A stretch of DNA of 23,710 bases, taken from positions 1 through 23,710 of IMG/VR virus record IMGVR_UViG_3300034012_001938. One strand, 5' to 3'. Both the position numbers and the translations under genes were made by a program. Within the stretch, counting starts at the first letter, position 1, and each line of letters begins with the position of its first letter. This document shows positions 1 to 7,193 of this stretch, one piece after another. This DNA comes from a virus. The notes under the pieces were generated by a model. That model saw only the letters and a list, made by a program, of their open reading frames with translations. It had not been told where the DNA came from and did not search any database.

Positions 1-193
1 CGGAGTCGTCGGCGACGAGCACGCAGCGCGCGAGCGCGTGACGCTCCGCGTGGCGGTCGAGGCGCGTGCGGATGCCGCGGGCGGTGTCGTGGAGGCTCGC
101 GGTCACCGGAGCGAGTCCGAGGGCATCCGCGCGGAGGGAGCGCGCCTCGGCCACGACGGGGTCGGCGGCGTAGGCGTCGAGGGCCGCGCTCAC
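1..193 (-). CDS. Hypothetical protein, N-terminal part only, runs off the left edge
   Basis: A minus-strand frame opens at GTG (191-193) and stays open for 64 codons to position 1. It is preferred because the upstream gene's TGA (190-192) overlaps this GTG in a GTGA junction, the arrangement used repeatedly elsewhere in this operon. The visible part starts VSAALDAYAADP and is rich in Ala, Arg and Asp. It looks helical, with no signal peptide or membrane segment. No domain is recognised. By position it is a distal late gene next to a membrane/coiled-coil protein, where lysis genes would not surprise, but nothing in the residues shows that. Confidence 0.5.
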   Translation of the reverse strand, partial: MSAALDAYAADPVVAEARSLRADALGLAPVTASLHDTARGIRTRLDRHAERHALARCVLVADDS

Positions 194-678
194 GGCACCC
201 TCCGCGGAGGCGCGGGGACCGCGGGAAGGGGCGGCGTCGGGGCGCGCAGGGCGCCGGGGACGATGCTTGCGCGGGGCTGCTCCCCCGTGCCCGACGCGAG
301 CACGGAGAGGCGGGCGTCGATGCTCGCAAGCGTCGACTCCTCGCGGTGCGTGTGGTCGCCGATCGCATCGCGCACGTCGGCGACGGCACCGCCGAGGGCG
401 CGCACCTGTTCGCCGAGCGTTCGCAGGGCGTCGACCATCGCGTCGGCGCGGGCGGCGCTCTTCTCGCCGCGAGCCTCGCCCGCGTCGATCTGCGCGCGCA
501 GGAGCGTCACCACGTCGACGCGCTCGGAGGCGAGTGCTTCGCGGCGGTGCTTCGCGTCGTCGGCTTCGGCCGTGCGCTTCGCGGTGCGCTCCGCCGTCCA
601 CCACGACCACGCCGCTTTGACCGCGGCTGCGATGCCCGCGGCGCCGCCGATGGCGGGGAGGATGTCGGCGAGGGTCAC
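190..678 (-). CDS. Small protein with N-terminal membrane segment and coiled coil (lysis candidate)
   Basis: A 162-aa protein starting at GTG (676-678), which overlaps the TGA of the upstream gene by four bases. Residues about 5-28 (ILPAIGGAAGIAAAVKAAW and following) form one hydrophobic segment ending in WSWW. Residues about 30-125 are charged and heptad-like, as expected for a coiled coil. The C-terminus is Pro/Ala-rich. A single N-terminal anchor followed by a coiled coil is seen in some phage lysis accessory proteins (spanin- or holin-associated) and also in unrelated late proteins. No family was recognised, so function is inference from topology and position at the end of the structural operon. 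The same frame stays open upstream to 1131, but that part is an Arg/His-rich shadow of the neighbouring gene. Confidence 0.75.
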   Translation of the reverse strand: MTLADILPAIGGAAGIAAAVKAAWSWWTAERTAKRTAEADDAKHRREALASERVDVVTLLRAQIDAGEARGEKSAARADAMVDALRTLGEQVRALGGAVADVRDAIGDHTHREESTLASIDARLSVLASGTGEQPRASIVPGALRAPTPPLPAVPAPPRRVP

Positions 679-1403
679 AGCGGCACCGCGAGGAGCACGT
701 CGGCGAGCGACGCCGTGACGGTGCCACCCGGCGCGCTGCCTTGAAAAAGGTAGGAGCCGACGTAGGTGTACGCCCACGGCGCGGTCGAAGGAATCGCGAC
801 GGTGCCGCGGTAGATCGGCCGCCAGTGCTCGCCGCTGTCCTCGCTCTGGTAGACCGTGAGCCACGCGTTGCTGAGGACGATGCGCAGCGCCCCCGTGCCG
901 TCGAGAGGGAGCGCGACGCCGCTCGTCGCGAGGAGCCCCGAGTCGTAGACGGTGACCTGCCCGTCGCTCCCGCGCGCCTGCACGAGCACGAGCCCGTCGC
1001 CCGCGGCGTTGCGGATCGTCAGCGGCACGTAGGTGTCGCCGTTGCCGCCCGTGACGGTGACGCGCGCCGAAAAGTCGATGTTCCACGGGTCGCCCCCGTG
1101 GTTGCGCATGAGTCGCGGGAGGTCGGCCCACGTCGTCGCCGTCGTGGCGATCGTCATCGTGAGCGTGGACGCGACGGCCGTTCCGAGGCCCGCAGACGCG
1201 GTGAATGCGGAGCCAGCGATCTGCGCGGTCTGCCGCACGAAATCTGCCGCCGCCTCAGCGGAGAGCGCTGTACCGATGCCCGCCGCGTCGAGGCCGACGA
1301 GCGTGGAGGGCGCTGCCGCGTCGAGGAGCACGGACGCGGGATCGTCGGGGAGCGAGGCGCCGCCGCCGCCGCTGATGTCGACGCCGTTGACGAAGATGGT
1401 CAT
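675..1403 (-). CDS. Predicted beta-rich virion protein, possibly tail-fibre accessory
   Basis: A 242-aa protein starting at ATG 1403 through an ATGA overlap with the 111-aa gene upstream. An N-terminal stretch (MTIFVNGVDISGGGG) is followed by an Ala-rich helical region (about 45-95). The remainder is dense in alternating hydrophobic/polar strands with Gly, Thr and aromatic residues (NIDFSARVTVTGG, TYVPLTIRNAAGDG, EHWRPIYRGTVAIP). That pattern suggests a beta-sandwich or lectin-like fold. I recognise no named family. Its place after the tail fibre, in the same orientation as the structural operon, favours a virion surface or fibre-associated role. The longer frame upstream of the ATG runs into the neighbouring gene and was not used. 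Confidence 0.75.
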   Translation of the reverse strand: MTIFVNGVDISGGGGASLPDDPASVLLDAAAPSTLVGLDAAGIGTALSAEAAADFVRQTAQIAGSAFTASAGLGTAVASTLTMTIATTATTWADLPRLMRNHGGDPWNIDFSARVTVTGGNGDTYVPLTIRNAAGDGLVLVQARGSDGQVTVYDSGLLATSGVALPLDGTGALRIVLSNAWLTVYQSEDSGEHWRPIYRGTVAIPSTAPWAYTYVGSYLFQGSAPGGTVTASLADVLLAVPL

Positions 1404-1735
1404 CGCCCGACGGCCTCCACCGTCACCGTCGTGCCGGAGGTTGAGGTCGCCGTCAGCCGGATCGTCGAGCACGGCTCATCGACGAGCGTGATCGTGAGCG
1501 CCGCGCCCGCCGCGAGCGGGATGCCCGTGGTGATGCTGCGCGCCGCGCCGGGCGTCACGAGCGGGATGGTCGCGAGCGTCAGCGCAGTGACGGCGTTCGT
1601 CGAGCCGCTGTTCTTCAGCGTGATCGTGACGCGACGCGCGCCCGCCGCGGGGATGTCGATGTCCGTCGCGACGCCCGCCGCAAGGCTTGTGGTCGCGGCC
1701 GAATAGATGAGCTCGAAGTCCGGGGTGATCGCCAT
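1400..1735 (-). CDS. Small beta-rich protein of unknown function
   Basis: A 111-aa protein starting at ATG 1735, about 11 bases after an AAAGGA ribosome binding site. It ends in an ATGA overlap with the next gene. The composition is mostly Ala, Thr, Ile and Val with regular strands (RRVTITLKNSG, ALTITLVDEP, TTVTVEAVGR), so a single beta-sandwich domain is likely. It has one Cys and no signal peptide. Small proteins like this serve as fibre, decoration or collar accessories in other tailed phages, but no homologue is recognised. It is the first minus-strand gene after the inverted lipoprotein gene, so it starts a cluster that either depends on read-through or has its own promoter in the 63-bp gap. 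Confidence 0.7.
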   Translation of the reverse strand: MAITPDFELIYSAATTSLAAGVATDIDIPAAGARRVTITLKNSGSTNAVTALTLATIPLVTPGAARSITTGIPLAAGAALTITLVDEPCSTIRLTATSTSGTTVTVEAVGR

Positions 1736-1798
1736 GCCTGGGGTGATCCTTTGGTCAGTGGTGCAAAAGGAGCAGGTTCGGGCGTAGGCTCCCGGACC
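1736..1798. promoter_or_regulatory. Divergent intergenic gap, possible promoters both ways
   Basis: This 63-bp gap separates the divergent starts of the minus-strand 111-aa gene and the plus-strand lipoprotein gene. On the minus strand it carries the AAAGGA ribosome binding site of the 111-aa gene. On the plus strand there is AAAAGGAG about 28 bases before the lipoprotein ATG, too far to serve that start well. I could not find a convincing -35/-10 pair on either strand. A promoter for the lipoprotein gene is expected here on logic alone, because no plus-strand gene lies upstream within the window. Confidence 0.25.
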
Positions 1799-2398
1799 AT
1801 GCGAATCTCACTGCTCGTGTGGGCGGTCCTTGTGGCCGCTCTGTGCGCCTGCGGCGCCGCCCCTCTGCCGTCTTGCGGGGCTCCCGGTCTCGCCCGCTCG
1901 TGCCCTTGCCCCGGATGGGCGCAGGGCGCGCAGGAGTGCGGCCCGGGCGGCGCGTGGGAGGTCTGCGCGTGCCCGGACGGCGCAGCGGGGACAGACGCCG
2001 TCGCCGATGCCTCCCCGACGCCCGTAGACGCACCCGTAGCGGCCGACGTGGCGGCGGATGCCCCGGAGGCCGCAGCGCGCCCGGATAGCGCCGCCGACGC
2101 CTCGCTGTGCCCGCAGGGCTGGGGTGAGTGCTCGCCGGGCGCCTGCGTCAACCTTGCGTCGACCGCCGCGCACTGCGGAGCGTGCGGGTACGCCTGCCCG
2201 TCGCACGCGCGGTGCGAGCGCGGAGAGTGCCGCAGCGCGTCGGGGCTGTCGTGCGAGATGGGCCGCGGTGACTGCGACGACAACATCGGGAGCGGCTGCG
2301 AGGCGGCCTTCCGCGGCGATCACACCAACTGCGGCGCCTGCGGCAACAACTGCCGCTCCCGCGGGTTGTTCTGCCGTGAGGGCGTCTGCGCGCCGTAG
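1799..2398 (+). CDS. Cysteine-rich lipoprotein, probable lysogenic-conversion 'moron'
   Basis: A 199-aa protein and the only plus-strand gene supported here. The chosen ATG gives an N-terminal signal (MRISLLVWAVLVAALCACG). Lipidation would be at Cys16 or Cys18, neither a perfect lipobox. Residues about 20-65 hold several Cys pairs. An Ala/Asp/Pro-rich linker follows at about 60-105. The C-terminal half carries two related Cys-rich repeats, each with an NCGACG- or HCGACG-like core, CP or NC after it, and a final G-E-C or G-V-C. Such repeats are common in secreted or outer-membrane proteins of Myxococcota. The protein has no resemblance to a virion part. It faces the late operon head-on, abutting the fibre gene and divergent from the 111-aa gene. 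The best reading is a cell-surface protein made by the lysogen, or a captured host gene; its function is unknown. A longer in-frame opening from TTG 1751 would bury the signal peptide. Confidence 0.85.
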   Translation: MRISLLVWAVLVAALCACGAAPLPSCGAPGLARSCPCPGWAQGAQECGPGGAWEVCACPDGAAGTDAVADASPTPVDAPVAADVAADAPEAAARPDSAADASLCPQGWGECSPGACVNLASTAAHCGACGYACPSHARCERGECRSASGLSCEMGRGDCDDNIGSGCEAAFRGDHTNCGACGNNCRSRGLFCREGVCAP

Positions 2399-3286
2399 CT
2401 ACTCGTAGAAGCCGAGGACGTGCACGGTCAGCGTCGGCGCCGACGTGTTGTTCGACACGCGATAGGCGATGTCCTGGTCCGCGTCGGTAACGATGTCCAT
2501 CACGAGCACGGCGCTCGCCGCGTTCGTTGACGGCACGTAGATGTCCACTTCATCTGCACCGCTCTCGCCCTCCGTGCGGATATAGGCGTAGTTCGCGGCG
2601 GCACCCGTGGTGCTCACCACGTTCGCGCGGATGGTCGCCGTCTGCGTGTGAGACGGCACCCATGCTGCGAGGTCGATGGCGGTGTTGCTCGTCGCGGACT
2701 GCGCGTTGAGCGCGCGCGTGTCGGCGACGGCGGACCCAGCGAAGTTGTAGACGTAGCGCCCGCGCTTCATGCGCAGCGGGATCGGCGCACCCGTCGAGAG
2801 CGTCGGGAAACAGCCGAGGTAGATCCGCGTCGAGTCCGCGGACTTCGTGCAGAGATTCGCGTTCGGCGCCGTCTGACTGATCTCGAAGTCGAGCGAGCCT
2901 GCGTTGTCGTAGGCGTAGACGTAGTACCAATCGGAGTTGGCGAGGTTGCCGCCGCCCTCGATCTTGCTGGCTCCGATGGTGCCGCCAGCGTAGGCGTAGT
3001 TCTTGTGCGTCGTCGTGCCGCTGCGGTACGTCGCGACGTGCGAGATGGCGCCGATGCCGACGGTGAAGCTGGAGTTGGTGCCGCCGCTCGCGACGTAGAG
3101 CGACTCCGACCACGCGGGGCGCGAGAAGGCGACGCCGTCCTTCGCGAACTCGCAGCGGTCGGCGAACTTCTGGAGCACAGTGCCGAGCGGCGCAGAGCCG
3201 CCGTCCATGTAGGCGTCTTCGCCGTCGACGTTGCGAGCGAGCGCAGCGCCGTCGTGCTGCGAGACAGGGGTGATGGCGGTGGTCAT
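2399..3286 (-). CDS. Tail fibre or receptor-binding protein
   Basis: A 295-aa protein starting at ATG 3286, with AAGGA about nine bases upstream. The frame is open further right, but that part overlaps the gp48-like gene and lacks its own start signal. An N-terminal stretch (about 1-60, with a fibre-like GGSAPLGTVLQKFADR) is followed by a beta-rich body full of Gly, Thr, Ser and Tyr (ATYRSGTTTHKNYAYAGGTI, NSDWYYVYAYDNAG). A C-terminal strand-rich domain ends TVHVLGFYE. The gene follows J and gp48-like genes directly, where Mu-like and P2-like phages encode fibres. No collagen-like repeats or chaperone domain are seen, and no fibre-assembly gene follows. It ends where the convergent lipoprotein gene ends. 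The fibre role is mainly from position and composition. Confidence 0.75.
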   Translation of the reverse strand: MTTAITPVSQHDGAALARNVDGEDAYMDGGSAPLGTVLQKFADRCEFAKDGVAFSRPAWSESLYVASGGTNSSFTVGIGAISHVATYRSGTTTHKNYAYAGGTIGASKIEGGGNLANSDWYYVYAYDNAGSLDFEISQTAPNANLCTKSADSTRIYLGCFPTLSTGAPIPLRMKRGRYVYNFAGSAVADTRALNAQSATSNTAIDLAAWVPSHTQTATIRANVVSTTGAAANYAYIRTEGESGADEVDIYVPSTNAASAVLVMDIVTDADQDIAYRVSNNTSAPTLTVHVLGFYE

Positions 3287-3299
3287 CTTCGGTTTTCCT

Positions 3300-4001
3300 T
3301 CAGCAGAAAGCGCCCCATGCGAAGCGCCCCCACGCGGCTTCAGAGGAGCCCCACGCGGGGGCGCCCCAATACGTCGCGACGGTGGTTGAGTACGGTGCGG
3401 CGCCCCAGCGGAAGCGACCCCACAGGAACCCGCCGCGGTCGATCTGCACGACCTCGACACGGTCGCGGGCGTTGATCCACTTGCGCAGAACGCGGCGGAG
3501 TTGGGCTCGCGCGGTGGCGGCGTCAGCCGTCTCGATGGGCTGTACGACGCGAGCGCCCCACGCCCACGAGCCCCACGGAGTGCCGACCCACGACGCGCGC
3601 CCGCGGAACGCGATGCGCAGGCGAGCCCACCGCGTCGCGTTGGTGTCCCACGGGAGGCTGCGCCACGAGATGACCGCGGGGTGCCCGTAGCCGAGCAGCC
3701 CGACGGCGGCACCGATGCCGTAGCGCGTCCCGAGCCACGACCACGACTCCCACGCCCCGGCGATGCGGTCGCGCCACGAAGCGTCGCCCTCAGAGCGTCC
3801 GCGCTCAAGGTCGCGGTCGGCGCCGATGAGGTCAAGCGCGTCGGAAGGCGCGGCGCCGATGAGGCGCGCGGTGACCGCCTCCTTCGCTAGCGAAAGGAGC
3901 GCGTCCTTCTCGGCGCCGAGCGACGCCGCCCATGCCGTGCCCCACGTCCCGCGCAGGGCGGTCGGGTGGAGCGTCGGCTGCCAGTCGCGGTAGGTGCTCA
4001 C
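3300..4001 (-). CDS. Mu gp48-like baseplate/tail protein with C-terminal Trp-Gly motifs
   Basis: A 233-aa protein starting at GTG (3999-4001) through a GTGA overlap with the baseplate J gene. In Mu and relatives the gene after gp47 (J) encodes gp48, which links the baseplate to the fibres; this position is the main evidence. Residues 5-95 are helical (DALLSLAKEAVTARLIGAAP), as in the N-terminal part of that group. From about 110 the protein becomes very Trp-rich. Near 137-149 it has SWVGTPWGSWAWGA. After a charged helix (LRRVLRKWINARDRVEVVQ) it ends in repeated WG units at 194-195, 199-200, 212-213, 217-218, 224-225 and 229-230. The Trp-Gly end probably forms an aromatic beta structure that docks the fibre; that is inference. 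Only 13 bases separate it from the fibre gene. Confidence 0.75.
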   Translation of the reverse strand: MSTYRDWQPTLHPTALRGTWGTAWAASLGAEKDALLSLAKEAVTARLIGAAPSDALDLIGADRDLERGRSEGDASWRDRIAGAWESWSWLGTRYGIGAAVGLLGYGHPAVISWRSLPWDTNATRWARLRIAFRGRASWVGTPWGSWAWGARVVQPIETADAATARAQLRRVLRKWINARDRVEVVQIDRGGFLWGRFRWGAAPYSTTVATYWGAPAWGSSEAAWGRFAWGAFC

Positions 4002-5104
4002 ACCGTCGTCCAGGTCAGCGTGTAGGTGCCGGGGACGGCCACCTGCCCCGCGGAGATGGTCACGTCCGCAGCGGGGATGACAACGTCCACGTCGCGGATG
4101 CCTGCGGCGGCGTAGATCGCGGCGCCGAGCTTCACCACGTCGACCACCGCGTCGCCGAGGTCGAGGCCGTTGATGTAGGCGGTCAATGCGTCCGTCGCGA
4201 GGGTGCGGTTCGCGGTCGAGTCGCTCGCCGCAAGCACGTAGATGGTCGCGGTGACGTTGACGGTCACGGCCGTCGCAGCGGTCACCGTCGGCGCATCGGT
4301 CACGGGCGCCACGCCGTCGAGGTGCGCCTGCACGGCGGCCACCTGCGGCGACGTAGCGGTCGCCGCGCTCTGCGCGACGTAGATCGTCAGCGTCCCGTCG
4401 CCGCTGCCCGGGACACATTGCGCCCGCGTGATGCTCGCCTGCCCTGCGTTCAGCGCGTTGTACTCGTAGGCGTCGGTGTTCGCGCCGCGGCCGAGCGTGC
4501 TCCACCGCAGCCGACACCGCGCGCGGAGTTCGGCGTCCGTCTCGTCGCCAACCGCCGTCGTCGTCAGCCACGACGACACCGCGGAGACCGTCACGCCTGC
4601 GAGCGCCGGGGACGTGATGACCGTGATCGTCGAGCCCGAGACGTTGTACGCGGTTCCAGGCGACTCGGCCTTGACCGCGAGCGTCAGCGTGCCTCCCGAC
4701 GCGAGCGTTCGGGACGCGGTGTTCGTCGACCTCCACCGCCGCGTCCCGTCGCTCACGACGAGCCCCGCGGCGGTGATGGTGTACGGCCCTGCGCTCGCCG
4801 AGCACGACAGCGTGATCTCGCCTACGGCATAGGTCGAGGCGACGCGGTCGAGGTCGAAGAGGCCCGCGGCGAGGAGCGTGAGCCAGTCGCCGGTTGCGGT
4901 GTCGAGGTACCCGCCCTTGACCACGTCGGCGACGACCGCGCGGAGGTCGGCGAGGGCCTCCGCGTCGGCGCGCGCGAGGGTGCGCCCGGCGTTGCCCGAC
5001 TGCCACGCGGTCGCGGGGAAGCCATTGGACGCGAGCGTCGCGAGGAGTTGCGTCAGGTAGGCGTCCGCGGTCGTCGCGGTCTGGAGTGCGGCGTAGGTGG
5101 TCAA
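3998..5104 (-). CDS. Baseplate J-like protein (Mu gp47 type)
   Basis: A 368-aa protein, about the usual length for Mu gp47 and P2 gpJ relatives, which form the arms of the contractile-tail baseplate wedge. The start is TTG (5102-5104), whose TTGA overlaps the gp46-like stop, the same 4-base coupling used by GTG elsewhere. Features typical of baseplate J are visible: a helical N-terminus with DWLTLLAAGLFDL at about 72-84, then strand-rich segments (YTITAAGLVVSDG, ESPGTAYNVSGSTITVI). The central GDETDAELRARCRLRW (about 197-212) is the most recognisable J motif. A C-terminal part with a predicted ferredoxin-like pattern (VNVTATIYVLA) ends TYTLTW. Neighbours gp46-like and gp48-like support it. 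A TTG start is unusual but no better start is present. Confidence 0.88.
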   Translation of the reverse strand: MTTYAALQTATTADAYLTQLLATLASNGFPATAWQSGNAGRTLARADAEALADLRAVVADVVKGGYLDTATGDWLTLLAAGLFDLDRVASTYAVGEITLSCSASAGPYTITAAGLVVSDGTRRWRSTNTASRTLASGGTLTLAVKAESPGTAYNVSGSTITVITSPALAGVTVSAVSSWLTTTAVGDETDAELRARCRLRWSTLGRGANTDAYEYNALNAGQASITRAQCVPGSGDGTLTIYVAQSAATATSPQVAAVQAHLDGVAPVTDAPTVTAATAVTVNVTATIYVLAASDSTANRTLATDALTAYINGLDLGDAVVDVVKLGAAIYAAAGIRDVDVVIPAADVTISAGQVAVPGTYTLTWTTV

Positions 5105-5496
5105 ACGGGCTCCGCGGCGAGAATCTCAGTGGTCACAGAGGACACGGCGAGCACGAGACGGAACGGCCCCTCCGCGGTCACCACAGCGGCGCGTACGGTG
5201 AGGGTACCGCGCGCGAAGGTGACGGCCGCGGTCGCGCTCTCGACGCGCTCGTCGGCCTCCAACTCCCTGCGCACGACGGCGCCGAGTTGTGCGAGGTCGG
5301 CCGCGGTGAAGGTGTCGTTGAGCCGGGAGCGGAGGTCGTACCCGTAGGCGTCATCGTCGAGGAGCGACCCGCGGAGCGTGATGAGCCTGCGCGCAAGCGC
5401 CTGCCCGAGCCCCCGCCAGCCCGTCACCGTCGAGAAGTAGGGGTCGATGTCCGCGGCGTCGGGCGTCGCAATGTCCACGCCGAAGTCGGCGCTCAC
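5101..5496 (-). CDS. Mu gp46 / T4 gp25-like baseplate wedge protein
   Basis: A 131-aa protein starting at GTG (5494-5496) through a GTGA overlap with the hub gene. Proteins of this family (T4 gp25, P2 W, Mu gp46) start sheath polymerisation at the baseplate and are about 110-150 aa long. The sequence reads DIDPYFSTVTGWRGLGQALA, then ARRLITLRGSLLDDDAYGYDLRS, then a helical region with ELEADERVES and strands TVRAAVV and FRLVLAVSSV. The order of an early conserved Arg-rich helix, the GSLLDD..YGYDL stretch and a C-terminal beta part fits Mu gp46. Its place between the hub and J matches Mu order. The same frame extends to 5592, but that part lies inside the hub gene. Confidence 0.82.
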   Translation of the reverse strand: MSADFGVDIATPDAADIDPYFSTVTGWRGLGQALARRLITLRGSLLDDDAYGYDLRSRLNDTFTAADLAQLGAVVRRELEADERVESATAAVTFARGTLTVRAAVVTAEGPFRLVLAVSSVTTEILAAEPV

Positions 5497-6611
5497 GACG
5501 GCACCCGCAGCACGTCGGAGCCCTCGGCCACCGTGCCGATCGTCGTCGGCACCGTAGCGATGGACAGCGCCGACGACACTGCATTCATCCACGTCGCCAT
5601 TGCAGCGGAGCGCGTCACGTCGTCACCTTCTCGCGCCACGCGCACGGAGCCGCTGTTGATCGTCACCCGCGTCACGGTGCCCGCCGTCCAGAGCGCGGCG
5701 ACGGGCTTCGATGGGTCGCCGCCCTCATAGGTCAGCGTCACCCGCTCACCCGCGGGGACGGTCGCGACCACGCCGGGGATGCCGTAGCGGATCGGCACGC
5801 CGGAGCACGGCGGCACGCGGGGGTCGTCGGGGATGAGGTCGAGCAGCCCCGCGGCGCTCTGCGAGACCACGCGCGCGGGGTAGTGGGCGAGGTAGTCCAC
5901 GCGGCGCAGGGCGCGGCGGAGCACAGCGTCAAGGGCCGGGCCGAGGCCCGTAGCGCCCTCCGCGGTGACGATGGTGCGCAGGTCGCGCGGCGTCGCGCGG
6001 TGCTCGACGTGCCCGACGCGCACCGTCAGCCGCGGGAGAGTGAGCGTCACGCCGGGGACGATGTCGAGGGTGTCGCCCGCGAGCACGTAGCGCCCCGCGG
6101 CGGGGTACTCCTCCACCACGTCGACCGCGCCCGCGGGGGTGTAGGCGGTCCACGCGTCGGAGCCGAGCCACACGCGGCCGTCTGCGCGCACCCGCCATGC
6201 GTAGCCCGCCGCCCGCGCCACGTCGCCGACGGCGGTGGACGCGGCGCCCGCGATGCGGTGCCACAGCGGGGCGACGGTGTCGAGGTCTGCGGCGTCGGTG
6301 GCGATCGTCTCGCCCGCCTCCCGCAGTGCGTCGGCGAGGACGGTGCCGAGCGTCGACCCGCGCTGTGCGAGCGCGCCAAGGGCGCTGGAGAGCCCGCCCG
6401 CGCCGCCGACAAGGCGACCGTGCCACGACCCGTTGACGAGCCCGCCACGGGCCACAGCGCCCGTCCACGAGGCATCGTCTACCGCGAGGGTGACGGCGCC
6501 CGTGATGACCTCGGCGCTGTCCACGTCCACGTCGGCCGTCCACGCGCCGAAGCGCGGGAGGCTGATCGCGCAGAGGGTCGCGCGGAGGCCGTTGACGGTG
6601 ATCTCAGCCAT
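5493..6611 (-). CDS. Tail hub protein fused to an OB-fold spike-like domain
   Basis: A 372-aa protein starting at ATG 6611. Residues about 1-240 look like a tail hub (Mu gp44/P, T4 gp27 type), with beta-barrel segments and a helix-rich middle (STLGTVLADALREAGETIA). Residues about 245-310 match the OB-type domain of phage baseplate spike proteins, with VVSQSAAGLLDLIPDDPRVP, then VPIRYGIPGVVATVPAGERV and the diagnostic EGGDPSKPVAALW. The tail (311-372) is short and has no His-X-His metal-binding beta-helix tip. In Mu the hub (gp44) and spike (gp45) are separate genes; here they seem to be one polypeptide. It sits between the tip protein and gp46, where both Mu genes would be. The hub assignment is from position and length; the OB segment is clearer. 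Confidence 0.78.
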   Translation of the reverse strand: MAEITVNGLRATLCAISLPRFGAWTADVDVDSAEVITGAVTLAVDDASWTGAVARGGLVNGSWHGRLVGGAGGLSSALGALAQRGSTLGTVLADALREAGETIATDAADLDTVAPLWHRIAGAASTAVGDVARAAGYAWRVRADGRVWLGSDAWTAYTPAGAVDVVEEYPAAGRYVLAGDTLDIVPGVTLTLPRLTVRVGHVEHRATPRDLRTIVTAEGATGLGPALDAVLRRALRRVDYLAHYPARVVSQSAAGLLDLIPDDPRVPPCSGVPIRYGIPGVVATVPAGERVTLTYEGGDPSKPVAALWTAGTVTRVTINSGSVRVAREGDDVTRSAAMATWMNAVSSALSIATVPTTIGTVAEGSDVLRVPS

Positions 6612-6614
6612 GCG

Positions 6615-7193
6615 TCAGGGGGTCGTCGGGGGAGCCGCTGCGCCGGAGGCAGAGGGGCGAGGGATGGGGTTGTTCCGGAACGCCGCGGCGATCTGCGGGT
6701 CGAGGTCGGCGCGGTCGCTGGTCTGCGCCGCGGGCTGCGCGCGCCGCGTTCGGTTCGTCGCCGCGGGTCCGGGGTCGCGGTACTCCGTCGCGCGGATCGT
6801 CCACGTCACTTTGCCGTCGTCGGCCACAGGGAGCGTCGCGCCGGTCACGTACACCTGCGTGATGCCCGCCGCCGCGAGGGAGGCATACGACACGTCGAGC
6901 GCCCGACCGCGCCCACGAGCGCCGCCGCGGGGGGCGACTAGCGCGAGCAGCGATTCGATCTGCGCCGCGTGCTCCGGGAGCCACCCGACGAGGGTCAGGG
7001 TGAGCTCGACGAGGTCAAAGCCCTTGTCGACGATGCGCGCGCCGTCGGAGCCCGCGGCCTTGCGCTTGTCGATCTTCTTCTTGAACGCGTCGCCCGTGAC
7101 CGTGGCGATGCCCGTGAATACCTGCCCGCCGAGCGTCAGCCGGTCCCACGCCTCAGCGCCGCCCGCTTCATGGGGCATGGTGAGGATCGCCAC
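6615..7193 (-). CDS. Tail tip protein between tape measure and hub
   Basis: A 192-aa protein starting at GTG (7191-7193), which shares one base with the TAG of the tape measure gene. The N-terminal 130 residues are mixed alpha/beta: AWDRLTLGGQVFTGIATVTG, then a basic stretch FKKKIDKRKAAG, then FDLVELTLTLVGWLPEHAAQ and VTGATLPVADDGKVTWTIRA. The C-terminal 60 residues are Pro/Ala/Arg-rich and probably disordered. It occupies the place of Mu gpN (gp43), between tape measure and hub, but is much shorter than gpN. It is more likely a distal-tail or baseplate adaptor. No family was firmly recognised; only the tail-tip location is supported. Confidence 0.7.
   Translation of the reverse strand: MAILTMPHEAGGAEAWDRLTLGGQVFTGIATVTGDAFKKKIDKRKAAGSDGARIVDKGFDLVELTLTLVGWLPEHAAQIESLLALVAPRGGARGRGRALDVSYASLAAAGITQVYVTGATLPVADDGKVTWTIRATEYRDPGPAATNRTRRAQPAAQTSDRADLDPQIAAAFRNNPIPRPSASGAAAPPTTP

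Noticed and set aside
3300-5006. 568-codon version of the gp48-like gene
   Set aside because: Its first 335 codons lie inside the J gene in another frame and consist of Arg/His-rich shadow sequence.
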